A stretch of 64,000 nucleotides of DNA from Candidatus Gastranaerophilales bacterium (GTDB lineage Bacteria > Cyanobacteriota > Vampirovibrionia > Gastranaerophilales > CAJFVJ01), in assembly GCA_944323485.1 (NCBI GenBank), contig CALUSR010000005.1:1-64000 (forward strand), read 5' to 3'. Under the pieces are notes generated by a model. It was given only the letters and a program-made list of their open reading frames with translations, did not search any database and was not told the origin of the DNA. The position numbers were made by a program, and so were the translations under genes. Of this stretch, positions 50,192-57,710 are shown piece by piece. Every line of letters begins with the position of its first letter. Position 1 is the stretch's first letter.

Positions 50192-51198
50192 ATCGCCTCT
50201 AAAATATTTAGTTGTTTGCTATAACAATAATTATCATTTTGTTTGCATAAATTATAGTATGAATCTTTTATTGCAAGAGCAATTTTATATGCCATAAGGG
50301 GTGGAACCGCATTGCCTATTTGATTAAATTGCTCGGTTTCGTTTCCACAAAATTCAAACCAATCGGGAAAACTTTGAAGTCGTGCAGCTTCTCTATGTAG
50401 TAAACGTCTTCTTTTACCATCTTTCAATTTTATTCTTTGCATATCACTAGTTGCTCCTGCTAGATTCCTACAGGTAAGAGTTCTTGCTGGCTTATCAGGA
50501 TGTAAATCTCTAGGAACTTTGCAACAAGATGCTTTTTCATATCTTGCTATATATTCATCTTGAGATTTTGTTAAAAACTTACTATCTGGTGGGGTTGTAT
50601 ACATCATATCGCCAATAGCATCTTCTACATTTACTTTTTTATTTTCTTTGTTTGGGAAAGTAAAATTATTTTTATGCCCTACTACAATTAATCTCTCTCT
50701 ATTTTGTGGAACCCCATAATCAACAGCATTCAGGCAATTAACACTTATTTTATATCCTAAATTGGTTAATTCATTTATTATTAATTCTAAATACCATTTG
50801 TGTGAATACATCAAATTCCTAACATTTTCAAACATAAAAATATTAGGTCGAATTGTCTTAATCGCATCTATAAATATAGGGAAGCCGTCTCTTGCGTCTT
50901 CCATACCTTTTTGCACGCCCCTAATACTAAAAGGCTGACAAGGTGGACCTCCTATCACAATATCGGCTTTGGGATATCTAAAGCCAACGAATAATTTCTC
51001 ATTGTAGCAAATGCCTGATAAATTCGCATTATATGTATCAGAAGCCGCCCTATTCATTTCGTAACCCACTGTTGTAAATCCTGCTGCTTCAAAGCCTAGT
51101 GACAACCCTCCACAACCAGCAAATAGATCAAGTACAATAACTTCATTATTGTCTTTTTTGGGTCTCAAATTCTCGTTTATTATTTTTAGAAATGACAT
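50188..51198 (-). CDS. DNA (cytosine-5) methyltransferase
   Basis: 336 residues with all main motifs in order: I (VLDLFAGCGGLSLGFEAAGF), IV with the catalytic Cys (IVIGGPPCQPFSIRG), VI (FENVRNL), VIII (VPQNRERLIVVG), IX, and X (QIGNAVPPLMAYKIALAI). The target-recognition region is between motifs VIII and IX (about 200-265). It presumably methylates the site cut by the adjacent nuclease. BsuBI/PstI nucleases are typically paired with N6-adenine methyltransferases, so a C5 enzyme partner is noteworthy. The gene is first in the module. Confidence 0.93.
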   Translation of the reverse strand: MSFLKIINENLRPKKDNNEVIVLDLFAGCGGLSLGFEAAGFTTVGYEMNRAASDTYNANLSGICYNEKLFVGFRYPKADIVIGGPPCQPFSIRGVQKGMEDARDGFPIFIDAIKTIRPNIFMFENVRNLMYSHKWYLELIINELTNLGYKISVNCLNAVDYGVPQNRERLIVVGHKNNFTFPNKENKKVNVEDAIGDMMYTTPPDSKFLTKSQDEYIARYEKASCCKVPRDLHPDKPARTLTCRNLAGATSDMQRIKLKDGKRRRLLHREAARLQSFPDWFEFCGNETEQFNQIGNAVPPLMAYKIALAIKDSYYNLCKQNDNYCYSKQLNILEAI

Positions 51199-51582
51199 CT
51201 AATTCCCTCTTCTATAAGATACCATAAAAATTAAAATTTATTAATTTTATTTAGTTGTCTAAAAATCTTTACAAAGTAACGATTTTTTACTTATTAGAAT
51301 TCATTTTGCATAATTTGTTAAATTTTTTCGATTTAATTTCAAGTTTTTAATTCCTTATGAAACTGGACTTTACAAAAATAATCATTTTATCTGTACACTT
51401 CAAAATCGGTGTGCAATTCAGCTATATTAAGAAAATCTCAATCTATCCGTACAGTCCGAAAAAAGTCCAGTTCGGCAGTTTGATTTTTTTGGTAAACTTA
51501 ATTTTCCGACCTGAAAACGCCCTCACGGAGCAGGCTCTCCAAAATAATCAAAGTATCCGTGCAAATCAATCTGGTCGTTAAA
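51199..51582. other. AT-rich junction left of the recombinase end fragment
   Basis: A 384-bp stretch without a supported gene. It holds the promoter region of the methyltransferase (just upstream of 51198) and an 11-bp inverted repeat, AACTGGACTTT at 51362 and AAAGTCCAGTT at 51465. A 75-codon frame at 51357 has no recognisable features. No further signal was seen. Confidence 0.4.
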
Positions 51583-51615
51583 TTAAAACTCGTGTGTTCG
51601 AACTTTTTGTTCGAC
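51583..51615 (+). repeat. 33-bp direct repeat, right copy
   Basis: Identical to 48951-48983. It starts exactly at the point where the recombinase-like reading frame resumes (LKLVCSNFLFDGK). Confidence 0.8.
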
Positions 51616-51747
51616 GGCAAAAACATTATCGCACAAGCATTTTCGCCTTTTGATGTTATTATAAAAAAAGAAAACTTCAAAAAACTGGAGACGGCGGGAA
51701 TCGAACCCGCGTCCAAAACGGACATAATTAGACGTCTACGAGCGTAG
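51583..51747 (+). pseudogene. C-terminal end of a serine recombinase beside ssrA
   Basis: Reading LKLVCSNFLFDGKNIIAQAF then SPFDVIIKKENFKKLE, the frame continues into the antisense of the ssrA 3' end (ETAGIEPA, a typical false translation of a tRNA-like 3' end). SPFDVI and the closing segment are the usual extreme C-terminus of large serine recombinases. The upstream part of the gene is missing. With the fragment at 48657 it represents one or two disrupted recombinase copies. Confidence 0.6.
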
Positions 51748-52082
51748 GTTATAAATTGATTTCACCCAAAGACGGATACAACCGACTCCTAACTATGGGC
51801 TGAGCAATTTAACCGTGCCCGGCTTGAGAGAAAGCTTAATGCGCACATACTCTCATAGAACGCACGCAGCCGGTATGGTTGACCGAATAATCCGACCGGC
51901 AGGGATTATTCAGTGGCCGATGCTTAAGTTCGATTAAGCAGCCATTGCCGGAGCAAAAGCGAATTCGGCATTGATGACATTAGATTTGCCATTTATTGTT
52001 TTTTGCTTGTTTGTAACGGAGAACAGCACTCCGACTCGCAGCCTGATTATGCGAACCGCCCTGTCAAGACCAAAACGTCCCC
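51686..52082 (-). ncRNA. ssrA: Transfer-messenger RNA (tmRNA)
   Basis: 397 nt. The tRNA-like domain: 5' GGGGACG pairs with 3' CGTCTCC, discriminator A, T-arm GCGGG-TTCGATT-CCCGC. The 5' half has TTTTGGTCTTGACAGGGCGG, near the conserved form. The messenger part has a resume codon, probably ACA after CCGTT, and encodes a tag beginning TNKQKTINGKSN and ending NAEFAFAPAMAA, then TAA. The AMAA end differs from the common ALAA/AVAA, but the Ala-Ala needed by ClpXP is kept. CCA is not encoded. A decayed recombinase lies at its 3' end, a known integration hot spot. Confidence 0.93.
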
Positions 52083-52115
52083 ATATAAAATTTTCAATGT
52101 ACCGGATTCTATTTT

Positions 52116-52124
52116 ATTTTAGCA
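52116..52124 (-). promoter_or_regulatory. Extended -10 promoter (TGCTAAAAT) of ssrA
   Basis: On the minus strand TGCTAAAAT lies about 34 bp before the mature 5' end of tmRNA, leaving a short leader for RNase P removal. It is the same motif as before 19002 and 56180. Confidence 0.55.
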
Positions 52125-52127
52125 TAA

Positions 52128-52277
52128 CTATTCATAAAATTTCTTTTTCTTAGAAAAGACAGCCTCGGGAAAATTCGAATTTGACAACACTATTTCACGA
52201 TACTCATTCTTATCCACATCAACTCCGATATTTTTCAAATTGAATTTATTTTTTCCCTTCTTCTTCTCTTTTGACAT
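52128..52277 (-). CDS. Small basic protein, 49 residues
   Basis: Minus strand: starts MSKEKKKGKNKFNLKNIGVD and ends NFPEAVFSKKKKFYE. AGGGA lies 7 nt upstream of the ATG at 52277. The Lys-rich N-terminus and aromatic C-terminus look like a real small protein and not random sequence. The family is unknown. Its stop lies just before the ssrA promoter. Confidence 0.5.
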   Translation of the reverse strand: MSKEKKKGKNKFNLKNIGVDVDKNEYREIVLSNSNFPEAVFSKKKKFYE

Positions 52278-52391
52278 AAAAACATCCCTAAAATATTGTA
52301 ACAAATTATGTCATATCATCACAATATCATAAAGAAAAGAATTATTCATCCGATAAGAAAAATACTACGTTGTTATCTATGGGAGAAAAAA

Positions 52392-54443
52392 ATGAGTGTA
52401 GATATTAATCAGCTTGCGCTAAAAAGCAATGAAGTATTAAACAAACAAAAATCATCAAAAAAAATAAAAGATAAACTTACAGGCAAAGGAATGGATTTGA
52501 CGAACGGTCTATCAGAAAAAGAATTGAAAAAAATTGACAAAAACGGAGACGGCAAAGTAACTCAAAAAGAATTCATAGAAAATTTTGATAAAAGAGACCA
52601 GAAGACAGCCAAAAAACTTTATCAGGAATACTTTGAAGCATTTAAAGAAAAAACAACAAAAAAAGAAGCTTCAAAAAATGCTGCTGCACAACAAACCTCA
52701 AACACAGCAGAAAAAGAAACTTCAAAAAGCGCTGCTGCACAACAGAAAGCTGCAAAATCAACAAAAAAAGCAAGCCTGCTGAATGCGACAAAAGTTAGCG
52801 AAACTCAAATAACCAAATATAAAAACGGACAAACAAAGACAAAAACAACAAAAGACAAAAACGGCAATACAGTAGTAATCAACTACAATAAAAACGGTCA
52901 AAAATCATCCAAAATAACAACAGCTAAAGACGGTACACAAACAGAAATAAACTATAAAGATAATAAACCCGTAAAAAGAAGCGTATCAGACAAACAAGGA
53001 AAAGTTGAGACAGAAACGACTTATTCTTACAATGAAAAAGGAGTTCTCAAGAAAAAACGGACAACAGACTTTGATAATAATACTCACAAAACAACAACTT
53101 ATAATGAGGACAAAAAGCCCCAAAAGACTATAACAATAACACAAACAGGAAAAACCATTTCAAAAACCTCTTATTCTTATGACTCAAAAGGAAATCTTAC
53201 ATCAAAAAATAAAACCAACAGTATAACAGGTGCCAAAACAACTTATACCTATGATAAAAACGGTAACCTTGATACAAAAACAACCGTAGCAAAAAACGGA
53301 AATACAACATCTGTAGACTACGGAAAAATAACCTCACAAAACGGTGAACAATCAAGAATAGCAACCATTACAAAAAATGGAAAAACATACACCGAAAAAC
53401 AAATTTTTACAAACGGAAAAGTATCAAAAAAACAACGCTATGAAGGAGTGGTAAGCCAAAAAGAACTTTCTTCAAAAAATTCTCCTCAGCCAATTTCAGA
53501 AACTCAAATTTCAAGAGATGCTCTCGGCAGAATTTCTGAAACTGTTCAAGTCTTATACAACAAAGACGGCAGCGCCAAATCTGTTAAAATAGGTTCTTAT
53601 AATAAAGGTCGTACTCTATCAAAAAGCATATACGGCATAGACGAAGAAAACGCCTCTGACGCAAAAACTATCACAACAGATAATTACCAAAAATATCTCG
53701 GGAAAAAAGAAAAAGTATCTCACTACGATAACTATGGAAACTTCGTGAGAACAGGTGATATTCTCTCAGAAGAAGAAGCCGCCAAAAACCTTGAAAAAGC
53801 CCTTGAGAATGCCCAAACTGCATATACTCAAGAAATAAGCGCTTATCCTGAACTGACCGAGGCAAACAATTTAAATATGAAATATACAAACGCTTATCTT
53901 GAATATGAAATAGCCGGCTACAACGGTGAAGACCAAAAAGCAGAGCAAATACTGGAAGAAGAGATGCTGCCTCTTTATGCAGAGTTGGAAGATTTACCGG
54001 AAGACCTTCATATTGAAGCAGAAAACAGAAAAAAAGCAACTAAAGCACTAAAAGCTGCCTTCGAAGACTATGAAGCAGCCTTAGGCGTTGAAGCGGACCA
54101 GGATGTGAAAGCTATAAAAGACGCTTTATTTGAATCTCTATTCTGGACTGTCGGTATATCAAAAGATGCGGAAGCTTACGATGAAATAAAAGAACAGGAC
54201 AAAATCATAGAAGAAATGGCGCCTCTTGAAGACGAATACGCTGATATCCTCAAAGAAAAAGGAGATACAAAAACAGCAGAATTCTTCGACAAACTCGCAG
54301 ATCAGCACAAATCTATAGTAAAAGATATCAATACCTCAAATTCAAAACAGGTGGATAAAACAGACGCTGCAGAATGGCAAAAAGAAACTTCAAAACTCTT
54401 TGAAGAATATAAACAGGCAATAGAAAAAGCTCTTAAAAATTAG
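52392..54443 (+). CDS. Large EF-hand protein with YD-like repeats
   Basis: 683 residues from the ATG at 52392 (GGGAG upstream; an in-frame ATG at 52308 is rejected). An EF-hand loop DKNGDGKVTQKE sits at about residues 49-60. A Lys/Ala/Thr/Gln-rich linker follows (about 75-135). Residues about 140-400 hold 10 or more short repeats like YNxNGxKxxKxTxxxDGxTxxxxY, resembling YD/RHS-type repeats. The C-terminal ~200 residues form coiled-coil helices (ALENAQTAYTQEISAYPELT). No signal peptide is seen. It may be a Ca2+-binding scaffold or a secreted toxin-like filament; this is inference. Confidence 0.65.
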   Translation: MSVDINQLALKSNEVLNKQKSSKKIKDKLTGKGMDLTNGLSEKELKKIDKNGDGKVTQKEFIENFDKRDQKTAKKLYQEYFEAFKEKTTKKEASKNAAAQQTSNTAEKETSKSAAAQQKAAKSTKKASLLNATKVSETQITKYKNGQTKTKTTKDKNGNTVVINYNKNGQKSSKITTAKDGTQTEINYKDNKPVKRSVSDKQGKVETETTYSYNEKGVLKKKRTTDFDNNTHKTTTYNEDKKPQKTITITQTGKTISKTSYSYDSKGNLTSKNKTNSITGAKTTYTYDKNGNLDTKTTVAKNGNTTSVDYGKITSQNGEQSRIATITKNGKTYTEKQIFTNGKVSKKQRYEGVVSQKELSSKNSPQPISETQISRDALGRISETVQVLYNKDGSAKSVKIGSYNKGRTLSKSIYGIDEENASDAKTITTDNYQKYLGKKEKVSHYDNYGNFVRTGDILSEEEAAKNLEKALENAQTAYTQEISAYPELTEANNLNMKYTNAYLEYEIAGYNGEDQKAEQILEEEMLPLYAELEDLPEDLHIEAENRKKATKALKAAFEDYEAALGVEADQDVKAIKDALFESLFWTVGISKDAEAYDEIKEQDKIIEEMAPLEDEYADILKEKGDTKTAEFFDKLADQHKSIVKDINTSNSKQVDKTDAAEWQKETSKLFEEYKQAIEKALKN

Positions 54444-54452
54444 CACTAGCAA

Positions 54453-54488
54453 AAGGAGGAATTTCTTTGAAGAAATTCCTCTTTTTTA
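54453..54488 (+). terminator. Rho-independent terminator
   Basis: AGGAGGAATTTC-TTTG-AAGAAATTCCTC followed by TTTTTT, just after the EF-hand protein gene. Confidence 0.85.
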
Positions 54489-54770
54489 ATAAATTAGCGT
54501 TTCTTTTATCTTTATAAATTCTTTCAAAATCAAATGTATTATCTAAGAAAACAGTAAAAATAAACTTTTTTCTCAGAGCCAAATATTTTCTGCATTTTTG
54601 CCAAGCGCAAGGGGGAAAGATTAAGTTTGGTACGGGACTGCATTCATAAAAAACTACATTTTGAAAAACTCTCTATATCATCAAAGACTTTTTTGACAGT
54701 TTGTAACTTATTATTGCAAATACCCCTCTTGCGTTGCATAATAAATACAAAATATATAGGAGTAATCTTT
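54489..54770 (+). other. Leader region of pgi with a long-range inverted repeat
   Basis: CAAGCGCAAGGGGG at 54602 can pair with CCCCTCTTGCGTTG near 54723 (imperfect, about 14 bp), enclosing ~110 nt. A TTGACA at 54692 could be a -35 box, but no good -10 follows at standard spacing. The rest is AT-rich without a gene. A structured leader is possible. Confidence 0.3.
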
Positions 54771-56006
54771 ATGGAAAATGCAACTATGGAAAATGTAAAC
54801 GTAAAAATCGGTTCGCTCGACCTCTCAAAATACGCTCAATTTGCTAAAGAAGCAGTCGAAGACGTTTCTTCAAGGGCAGGCCGAAGCGGACAATTTCTGA
54901 ACTGGATAGATTTTCTTCCAAACAACCAGCTCAACAACCTGAACGCACTTTATGACCTTGCTCAAAAAGCAAAAGAAGGCAAATATACAGACCTTGCTAT
55001 CTTGGGCATAGGCGGTTCAAGACATACAACGGAATCTATGATGAAACTTTTGGGAATGGATGCTCATATCCACTTCTACTCTTCAGTAGACCCTGAGAGC
55101 TTCAAAAGATTTATCAACACTCTTGATCTCGATAAGACAAAATTCCTTGTAGTATCAAAATCAGGCGGAACTCTTGAAACAACAACAGCATATGAAAGCG
55201 CAAAAAAACTTATGCAAGAACATCTCGGGAAAGATGATGTTTCTGACAGATTTATCGCTATGACAGATATATCAAGCGAAAAAAGCAACCTGAGAAGAAT
55301 TGTCAACTCTGGAGAAATAAAACTCTCAGGCTTAGTTCATGATGATGTAGGCGGCAGATTTTCTATCTTCGATGATGCAACCATCTTCACTCTTGCTTAT
55401 GCAGGCGTATCGAAAGAAGAAACTGCAAATATGCTCAAAGCTTCACTGAATGCACAAAAGGACTTCCTTAATCCGGATATCAACAAAAACGAAGCTCTCA
55501 AGCTTGCAGCCTTCAACGTGGAAGCTAAAAACTCAGGAAAAAACAAACATTTTGTTGAATACTTCGGCGATGCTTTCATGGGAACTACTCTATGGGAAAA
55601 ACAGCTCAAGAACGAATCTCTGAAAGCTCAAATCTCAACAGATACAAACGTTGGTCCTGGATACCTCCACTACAATGCTGAAGCAGACCTCGATGAAGCA
55701 AACAAAGACTCTTTCTTCACTTTTGTTTATGCAACACCGCAGGATAAAGTGACATCAGCCGTCCTAGAAGGAGTAATCTCGGCTTACAGCGCACAACATC
55801 CCGTATCTCAAATCGAAATCAAAGACTTCAGCGTAGAATCAATCGCAAGATTTATCGAGCTGAAACACTTCGAAACTCTATATACAGGAAACATCCTGAG
55901 AAGAGAAAAAGGCAATATCACCCCTCAAACTGAGGCAATGCCAGAAGTGCTCCAGCCAAACGTTGAAAAATACAAAAAAGAAGTCAAAAAAGCAATGCAA
56001 AAATAA
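54771..56006 (+). CDS. pgi: Glucose-6-phosphate isomerase
   Basis: 411 residues from the ATG at 54771 (AGGAG 8 nt upstream); a longer in-frame start at 54627 has no support. It interconverts glucose-6-P and fructose-6-P. The SIS-type folds carry LAILGIGGSRHTTESMMKLL, VVSKSGGTLETTTAYESAKK and DDVGGRFSIFDDATIFTLAY. The family Glu/His/Lys region is present in GTTLWEKQLKNESLKAQIS and toward the end. It is shorter than the cyanobacterial ~525-residue form and closer to ~450-residue Firmicutes-type enzymes. The GIGGSRHT variant differs from the usual GIGGSYLG. Confidence 0.9.
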   Translation: MENATMENVNVKIGSLDLSKYAQFAKEAVEDVSSRAGRSGQFLNWIDFLPNNQLNNLNALYDLAQKAKEGKYTDLAILGIGGSRHTTESMMKLLGMDAHIHFYSSVDPESFKRFINTLDLDKTKFLVVSKSGGTLETTTAYESAKKLMQEHLGKDDVSDRFIAMTDISSEKSNLRRIVNSGEIKLSGLVHDDVGGRFSIFDDATIFTLAYAGVSKEETANMLKASLNAQKDFLNPDINKNEALKLAAFNVEAKNSGKNKHFVEYFGDAFMGTTLWEKQLKNESLKAQISTDTNVGPGYLHYNAEADLDEANKDSFFTFVYATPQDKVTSAVLEGVISAYSAQHPVSQIEIKDFSVESIARFIELKHFETLYTGNILRREKGNITPQTEAMPEVLQPNVEKYKKEVKKAMQK

Positions 56007-56030
56007 AAAACTTCTTCAACAAAAAATCCC

Positions 56031-56057
56031 TCTGAATTAATATCAGAGGGATTTTTA
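56031..56057 (+). terminator. Rho-independent terminator
   Basis: AAAAAATCCCTCTGA-ATTAATA-TCAGAGGGATTTTT. It follows pgi and is nearly bidirectional. Confidence 0.85.
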
Positions 56058-56142
56058 TTATCTTCAAAAGTCTCCTTGCAAAAAATACTTTGATTCTCAC
56101 AAACAGAGTCCCCCTGATTCCCTTCCTCTATTCATAAGAAAA

Positions 56143-56151
56143 TGCTAAAAT
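56143..56151 (+). promoter_or_regulatory. Extended -10 promoter (TGCTAAAAT) of the fdtA operon
   Basis: TGCTAAAAT lies 29 bp before the ATG at 56180, the same motif as upstream of ssrA and 19002. Confidence 0.5.
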
Positions 56152-56179
56152 AAAAACCAAACACCGAAGAGGAAAATAC

Positions 56180-56578
56180 ATGGACTACAAACTTATACAA
56201 ATGAAAGTATTCGGGGATGAACGGGGTAAACTCGTTTCTTTAGAAGCAAACAAAAACATCCCGTTCGAAATTAAACGTGTCTACTATATATTCGACACAC
56301 TTCCCGATCAGGAAAGAGGACAACACGCCCACAAAACACTCGAACAAATTATCGTGGCAATGGATGGAGCCTGCCAGTTTGTCCTCGATGATGGAAAAAC
56401 GAGAGAAACTCTCTGGCTTAACAGACCTGATGTAGGGCTCTATATCGGCAAAAATATGTGGAGAGAAATGCGCCACTTCTCTTATGGCTGCAAACTCATG
56501 ATACTCGCAAGCGAATACTTCGATGAAAAAGAATATATCAGAAACTACGACGACTTCCTGAAAGAGGTGAAAAAATGA
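56180..56578 (+). CDS. fdtA: dTDP-4-oxo-6-deoxyglucose 3,4-ketoisomerase-like cupin (FdtA/QdtA)
   Basis: 132 residues. WxcM/FdtA-type cupin with [41 protein letters not shown] (the catalytic His region), and [21 protein letters not shown]. It isomerises dTDP-4-keto-6-deoxyglucose toward Fuc3NAc or Qui3NAc sugars. Two hexapeptide acyltransferases follow in the operon, but the aminotransferase (FdtB/QdtB) is not present. The sugar is probably placed on a surface polysaccharide. Overlaps the next gene by 4 nt. Confidence 0.88.
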   Translation: MDYKLIQMKVFGDERGKLVSLEANKNIPFEIKRVYYIFDTLPDQERGQHAHKTLEQIIVAMDGACQFVLDDGKTRETLWLNRPDVGLYIGKNMWREMRHFSYGCKLMILASEYFDEKEYIRNYDDFLKEVKK

Positions 56579-57009
56579 TACACCCCCTCTCGGATGTCCA
56601 AAGTAAAAATATAGGAGAAAACACAAATATCTGGCAGTTCTGCGTCATCCTCAAAAACGCCCAAATCGGCTCAAATTGCAACATCTGCTCGCATGTATTC
56701 ATCGAAAATGACGTAAAAATAGGCAATAACGTTACCATAAAAAACGGAGTCCAAATCTGGGATGGAATAGAAATTGAAGATAATGTCTTCATCGGTCCGA
56801 ATGTCACGTTCTGCAACGACAGATATCCAAAATCAGGAAACAAAAACTTTAAACTCGAAAAAATTATCATCAAAAAAGGTGCCTCTATCGGCGCAAATTC
56901 AACGATTCTCCCGGGAGTTACAATAGGCGAAAATGCAATGATAGCAGCCGGCAGCATCGTAACAAAAAACGTCGAGAAAAACACAACACTCATACAAAAA
57001 AGGAAGTAA
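56575..57009 (+). CDS. Left-handed beta-helix acyltransferase (FdtC/WbbJ-like)
   Basis: 144 residues. At least seven hexapeptide repeats ([60 protein letters not shown]). Such enzymes form trimers and use acetyl-CoA to acylate amino or hydroxyl groups of sugars. The N-terminal [12 protein letters not shown] is typical of FdtC-type dTDP-3-aminohexose N-acetyltransferases. It follows fdtA with a 4-nt overlap, so it likely acts on the same sugar. Confidence 0.85.
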   Translation: MIHPLSDVQSKNIGENTNIWQFCVILKNAQIGSNCNICSHVFIENDVKIGNNVTIKNGVQIWDGIEIEDNVFIGPNVTFCNDRYPKSGNKNFKLEKIIIKKGASIGANSTILPGVTIGENAMIAAGSIVTKNVEKNTTLIQKRK

Positions 57010-57014
57010 AATTC

Positions 57015-57566
57015 ATGAACGAAAAAGAAAAAATGATATCAGGTCTCATATACAACCCGAATACAGAAAACCTCATCAACGACAGAGCAAGAGCAAAAGA
57101 CCTCTGCTGCAAATTCAACACCCTGCCACCATCAGAGAGAGAAGCAAGAAAAAATATCATAAAACAACTTTTCTCAAAAACAACGGATGAATTTCTCATC
57201 GAATCATCCTTCTACTGCGACTATGGCTATAACATCGAAATCGGCAACAACTTTTATATAAACCATAACTGCGTAATCCTCGACTGCGCAAAAGTTACCT
57301 TTGGGGATAATGTGTTTATAGGACCGAACTGCGGATTTTATACGGCAATTCATCCTATTAACGCAGAAGAAAGAAACTCAGGATTGGAAAGCGCAAAACC
57401 GATATCCATCGGAAATAACGCATGGATTGGCGGCAACGTAACAGTCCTCCCGGGTGTTGAGATAGGTGACAATACAGTAATCGGCGCAGGCAGCGTCGTA
57501 ACAAAAAATATTCCAAAAAATGTCGTCGCCGTCGGAAATCCATGCCGGATAATCAAACAAATTTAA
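57015..57566 (+). CDS. Sugar O-acetyltransferase (maltose/galactoside O-acetyltransferase type)
   Basis: 183 residues. N-terminal Mac domain (about 5-60: KEKMISGLIYNPNTENLIND) and a hexapeptide-repeat helix (about 75-180: IEIGNNFYINHNCVILD, GNNAWIGGNVTVLPGVEIGDNTVIGAGSVV). The catalytic His is in YTAIHPINAEER. It is the usual LacA/Maa form and probably O-acetylates a sugar, here of a surface polysaccharide by context. It follows the previous acyltransferase by 5 nt. Confidence 0.9.
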   Translation: MNEKEKMISGLIYNPNTENLINDRARAKDLCCKFNTLPPSEREARKNIIKQLFSKTTDEFLIESSFYCDYGYNIEIGNNFYINHNCVILDCAKVTFGDNVFIGPNCGFYTAIHPINAEERNSGLESAKPISIGNNAWIGGNVTVLPGVEIGDNTVIGAGSVVTKNIPKNVVAVGNPCRIIKQI

Positions 57567-57575
57567 CCTAAAATC

Positions 57576-57614
57576 AAAGAGAAAGAGGCTGATAAAACAG
57601 CCTCTTTCTCTTTT
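57576..57614 (+). terminator. Rho-independent terminator
   Basis: AGAGAAAGAGGCTG-ATAAAA-CAGCCTCTTTCTCT then TTTT. It ends the fdtA operon. Confidence 0.88.
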
Positions 57615-57710
57615 GTTGCAAGAATTTAGCAGAATAAAAAATTCTTATCAAAAATTTTTTCTCACAAACTTTATATCTATATTCCAATACCCAAAATAAA
57701 AAGGCAGACT

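Noticed and set aside
51357-51581. 75-codon frame between the methyltransferase and the recombinase end
   Set aside because: No recognisable features, no convincing ribosome site; it ends just before the direct repeat.
54600-54740. Known riboswitch in the pgi leader
   Set aside because: An imperfect inverted repeat exists, but no conserved riboswitch core was recognised.
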